From the NCBI GenBank assembly GCA_013330155.1, contig DUIU01000059.1, positions 1 to 7,103 of the forward strand: a DNA stretch of 7,103 nt, read 5' to 3'. Below are positions 5,559 through 7,103 of the stretch, one piece after another. The position numbers were made by a program, and so were the translations under genes. Below the pieces are notes generated by a model. That model made no database searches. It was not told the DNA's origin and saw nothing but the letters and a program-made list of their open reading frames with translations. The DNA comes from Candidatus Poseidonia sp. (GTDB taxonomy: Archaea > Thermoplasmatota > Poseidoniia > Poseidoniales > Poseidoniaceae). Each line of letters starts with the position of its first letter. Within the stretch, counting starts at the first letter, position 1.

Positions 5559-5981
5559 ATGAAGAAGAAGGCCCTCGGATGTTTTATGGCCAAGCGATTG
5601 ACCAAAGCACTGCGGGAAAAGCGGCGCTGGGTAGGTGTCATGGTTGACCCATCATGCCAAAACCGAGAGGAGGTTGAAAAGCGCCTCAACGCATTGGCGT
5701 CATCACTCGATACCGAGGTCAACCTCCGCTTGATGGACTGGTGGCCCCTTGATCGGAGGACATCGCTTGGAGAACCCACGCCTTTGACTACCGACCACCC
5801 CCATGTCGCTTTGGCCGTGATACGTATACATCTCAAAGATGCCCGCCTTCTCCGCGGCCTGCTCGAAAGCAGTTCAGCCCTCGAGCAACACGGCCTGCAG
5901 AGCCTTACAACCAGCGGGAAGATTCGCCTCGTCAGAGAGCGATTGGGCCTTCCACGTCCAAAACGGCACACCCAAAAGTGA
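5559..5981 (+). CDS. rnp2: RNase P protein component 2 (Pop5/Rnp2)
   Basis: Protein subunit of archaeal RNase P, which with its RNA matures the 5' ends of tRNAs. Family hallmarks: LREKRRWVGVMV (18-29), equivalent to the LRxKKRYIAF start of archaeal Rnp2, an alpha-beta body with VALAVIRIHLKDARLLRGLL (83-102), and the C-terminal TTSGKIRLVRERLG (117-130), equivalent to the SGTIRxxxRKF motif. Length (140 residues, basic) fits, with a loop of roughly 15 residues (about 64-82, DRRTSLGEPTPLTTD) inserted before the RNP-like strand compared with the Pyrococcus protein as I recall it. The start is uncertain. The ATG at 5559 has a weak TATA-like GTATT about 25 bases upstream and could be leaderless. The in-frame ATG at 5586 gives a length closer to the family. 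No Shine-Dalgarno is seen at either. Confidence 0.83.
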   Translation: MKKKALGCFMAKRLTKALREKRRWVGVMVDPSCQNREEVEKRLNALASSLDTEVNLRLMDWWPLDRRTSLGEPTPLTTDHPHVALAVIRIHLKDARLLRGLLESSSALEQHGLQSLTTSGKIRLVRERLGLPRPKRHTQK

Positions 5982-6019
5982 CCAAATACCCTCGTTCGGG
6001 AAAGGCGCCAGCCATGTGA

Positions 6020-6559
6020 ATGAGCCGCAGGCCTCAAGTGCCATCGCAGGGACGACGGGACATGGGTGGAGGAGGCGCGGCCCCGAAGATGAAGATGAGT
6101 GATGCGCTCATTCTCACAGGCCTCACGCTTCTTCTCGGAGGCTTATTCATGCACGCTTGGGTAACCCCCATCAGCCACGGAGCCGAAGACCCACCGTACA
6201 CCAACGGGGCATCCATGATGAAAGATGATACCTTTCGCATTGGTGTAACCGTTGACAACGAAACAACGCTTCGAATCGTCCTCAAGGACGCAGTTGGGGA
6301 TATTTTGAGCGCAGAATCCTTCGTCCTTGCAGCCGGTGAAGAACATGTTGAAGAACTCACAATGACCACTGGTGGATTCTACAGTTACGAACTTGACACG
6401 AAAAACACCAGCGCCACCATCACGGTGGACATCGAGCGCAAGTTGATGTTGGACATGCTTCCGTTTCCGTTTGGCGCCCTGTTCCTTGCTCTAGGAATCT
6501 ATCAGCGGACTGCCTCCAGCCCGGACGATGAAGTGTTGGACGCAGAGTTAGAGGATTGA
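6020..6559 (+). CDS. Small protein with two membrane helices and an exposed beta domain, function unknown
   Basis: A 179-residue protein from the first ATG. In-frame ATGs at 6062, 6089 and 6095 are also possible, and the Arg/Gly-rich first 25 residues look less protein-like than the rest, so 6089 or 6095 may be the true start. Seen: one N-terminal hydrophobic helix (about 28-48), an exported region of about 95 residues with beta-strand patterning (FRIGVTVDNETTLRIVLKD, FVLAAGEEHVEELTM, GGFYSYELDT, ATITVDIE), a second helix (about 146-162) and an acidic C-terminal tail (SSPDDEVLDAELED). The compact strand-rich loop resembles small Ig-like or jelly-roll domains, but no family is recognised. It follows Rnp2 by 38 bases on the same strand and may share its transcript. 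Its end overlaps the biotin ligase gene by 12 bases. Confidence 0.75.
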   Translation: MSRRPQVPSQGRRDMGGGGAAPKMKMSDALILTGLTLLLGGLFMHAWVTPISHGAEDPPYTNGASMMKDDTFRIGVTVDNETTLRIVLKDAVGDILSAESFVLAAGEEHVEELTMTTGGFYSYELDTKNTSATITVDIERKLMLDMLPFPFGALFLALGIYQRTASSPDDEVLDAELED

Positions 6560-7103
6560 CCACGTCAGCAATTCAGGGTCGTCCATGGCTTCTTCGCCCC
6601 CTTTGAGAACCAAAGCACCGCCATCATCAAGGCCATCGACGGCCAATTCCTCACCTCTATAGAGTGGATTGCCAAGGGTAGAAAATCCATGCATGACGGC
6701 AGCCTCAATCCGAACCGAATCGACCGTGGACGAAGGTACACCAATCAAGGACTCAAACAGCGATGCAACCACGGCATGAACTGCGGAGTGGAGCGCGCCA
6801 GCATCCGCATTGAGACCAAGCTCAGCAAGACCAGAAAATCCCCCCTCGTACGAGGCCTTGGTGTTCACCCCAATTCCAAGTACAAGTCGATGTTTGCGTC
6901 CTTGTGAAACAGCCTCGAAGAGGACCCCTCCGGCTTTCCCCATACCCCCCTTGGCTGTGCGGATGTAAACATCGTTCGGCCACTTGAGGCAGACATCGTT
7001 TTCATCGCACAAAGACCAACCTTTTAGGAGCCGAACGAGGGCTTCACCAACCCTGAGTTGATCCATGGTGCTGTGACCCCAGGCATGGCCATCCTCCACC
7101 AGC
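6548..7103 (-). CDS. birA: Biotin-protein ligase (BirA/BPL family), C-terminal part, cut by window edge
   Basis: Enzyme that activates biotin with ATP and attaches it to a lysine of carboxylase carrier domains. The reading frame enters from the right edge, so the N-terminal part with the GRGR biotin-binding motif is outside. Seen from the codon at 7099: the catalytic-core motif CLKWPNDVY (near local residues 37-45), GKAGGVLFE (54-62), whose Lys matches the conserved biotin-binding lysine of the KLAG motif, the strand LVLGIGVNT (72-80), helical sequence, and a small C-terminal domain (about 140-183) with LYRGEELAVDGLDDGGALVL. A seven-residue glycine/basic insertion (TAKGGMG) precedes KAGG. The visible part gives no sign of a DNA-binding domain, which would be N-terminal. 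The last codons overlap the convergent two-helix gene. Confidence 0.9.
   Translation of the reverse strand, partial: LVEDGHAWGHSTMDQLRVGEALVRLLKGWSLCDENDVCLKWPNDVYIRTAKGGMGKAGGVLFEAVSQGRKHRLVLGIGVNTKASYEGGFSGLAELGLNADAGALHSAVHAVVASLFESLIGVPSSTVDSVRIEAAVMHGFSTLGNPLYRGEELAVDGLDDGGALVLKGGEEAMDDPELLTWSIL

Noticed and set aside
5501..6037. N-terminal extension of the ten-helix protein to 646 residues
   Set aside because: Overlaps Rnp2 entirely; composition is Arg/Ser-rich and unlike a membrane protein N-terminus.
1..7103. CRISPR arrays, tRNA or rRNA genes, insertion sequences, attachment sites
   Set aside because: No spaced direct repeats, cloverleaf-like sequences, transposase frames or long terminal repeats were seen by eye.

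Overview
This window looks like a piece of an archaeal chromosome, most likely a marine aerobic euryarchaeon of the Marine Group II / Poseidoniales type. The archaeal call rests on a gene for RNase P protein component 2 (Pop5/Rnp2), a family absent from bacteria, on Shine-Dalgarno sequences of the GAGGTGATC type, and on TATA-like rather than -35/-10 promoters. A divergent FtsZ homologue and a haloarchaeal-looking Rieske motif fit this. The lineage is an inference from gene content and moderate GC, not a proof.

Layout. (1) Positions 1-2650, minus strand: a tightly coupled operon for a quinol-oxidising cytochrome bc-type complex. In transcription order it holds a secreted, membrane-anchored protein with a CxCH motif, a two-helix membrane protein, a Tat-type Rieske iron-sulfur protein, and cytochrome b, which runs off the left edge. 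The complete cytochrome b reading frame visible here is open to the window edge. (2) Positions 2651-2828: a divergent intergenic region with TATA-like boxes for both directions and a 7-bp-arm inverted repeat near the predicted start of the respiratory operon. (3) Positions 2829-4100, plus strand: a short TPR protein followed by a divergent, tail-less FtsZ-family protein. (4) Positions 4097-5500, minus strand: a membrane protein of about ten helices with an acidic C-terminal tail. Its stop codon overlaps that of the FtsZ-like gene. (5) Positions 5559-6559, plus strand: Rnp2 and then a small protein with two membrane helices. (6) Positions 6548-7103, minus strand: the C-terminal part of a biotin-protein ligase, cut by the right edge.

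How they work together. The first block is an electron-transport module. The Rieske protein and cytochrome b are recognisable core subunits, and the two upstream proteins are candidate lineage-specific subunits or redox partners because they are translationally coupled to the core. The TPR/FtsZ-like pair may be a cytoskeletal or regulatory module, since the FtsZ-like protein keeps the phosphate-binding and catalytic loops but has lost residues that normally recognise guanine. The remaining genes are housekeeping (tRNA processing, biotin attachment) or unknown membrane proteins. Genes are packed very tightly, with overlapping ends at both convergent junctions. No RNA genes, CRISPR arrays, insertion sequences or long repeats were seen.
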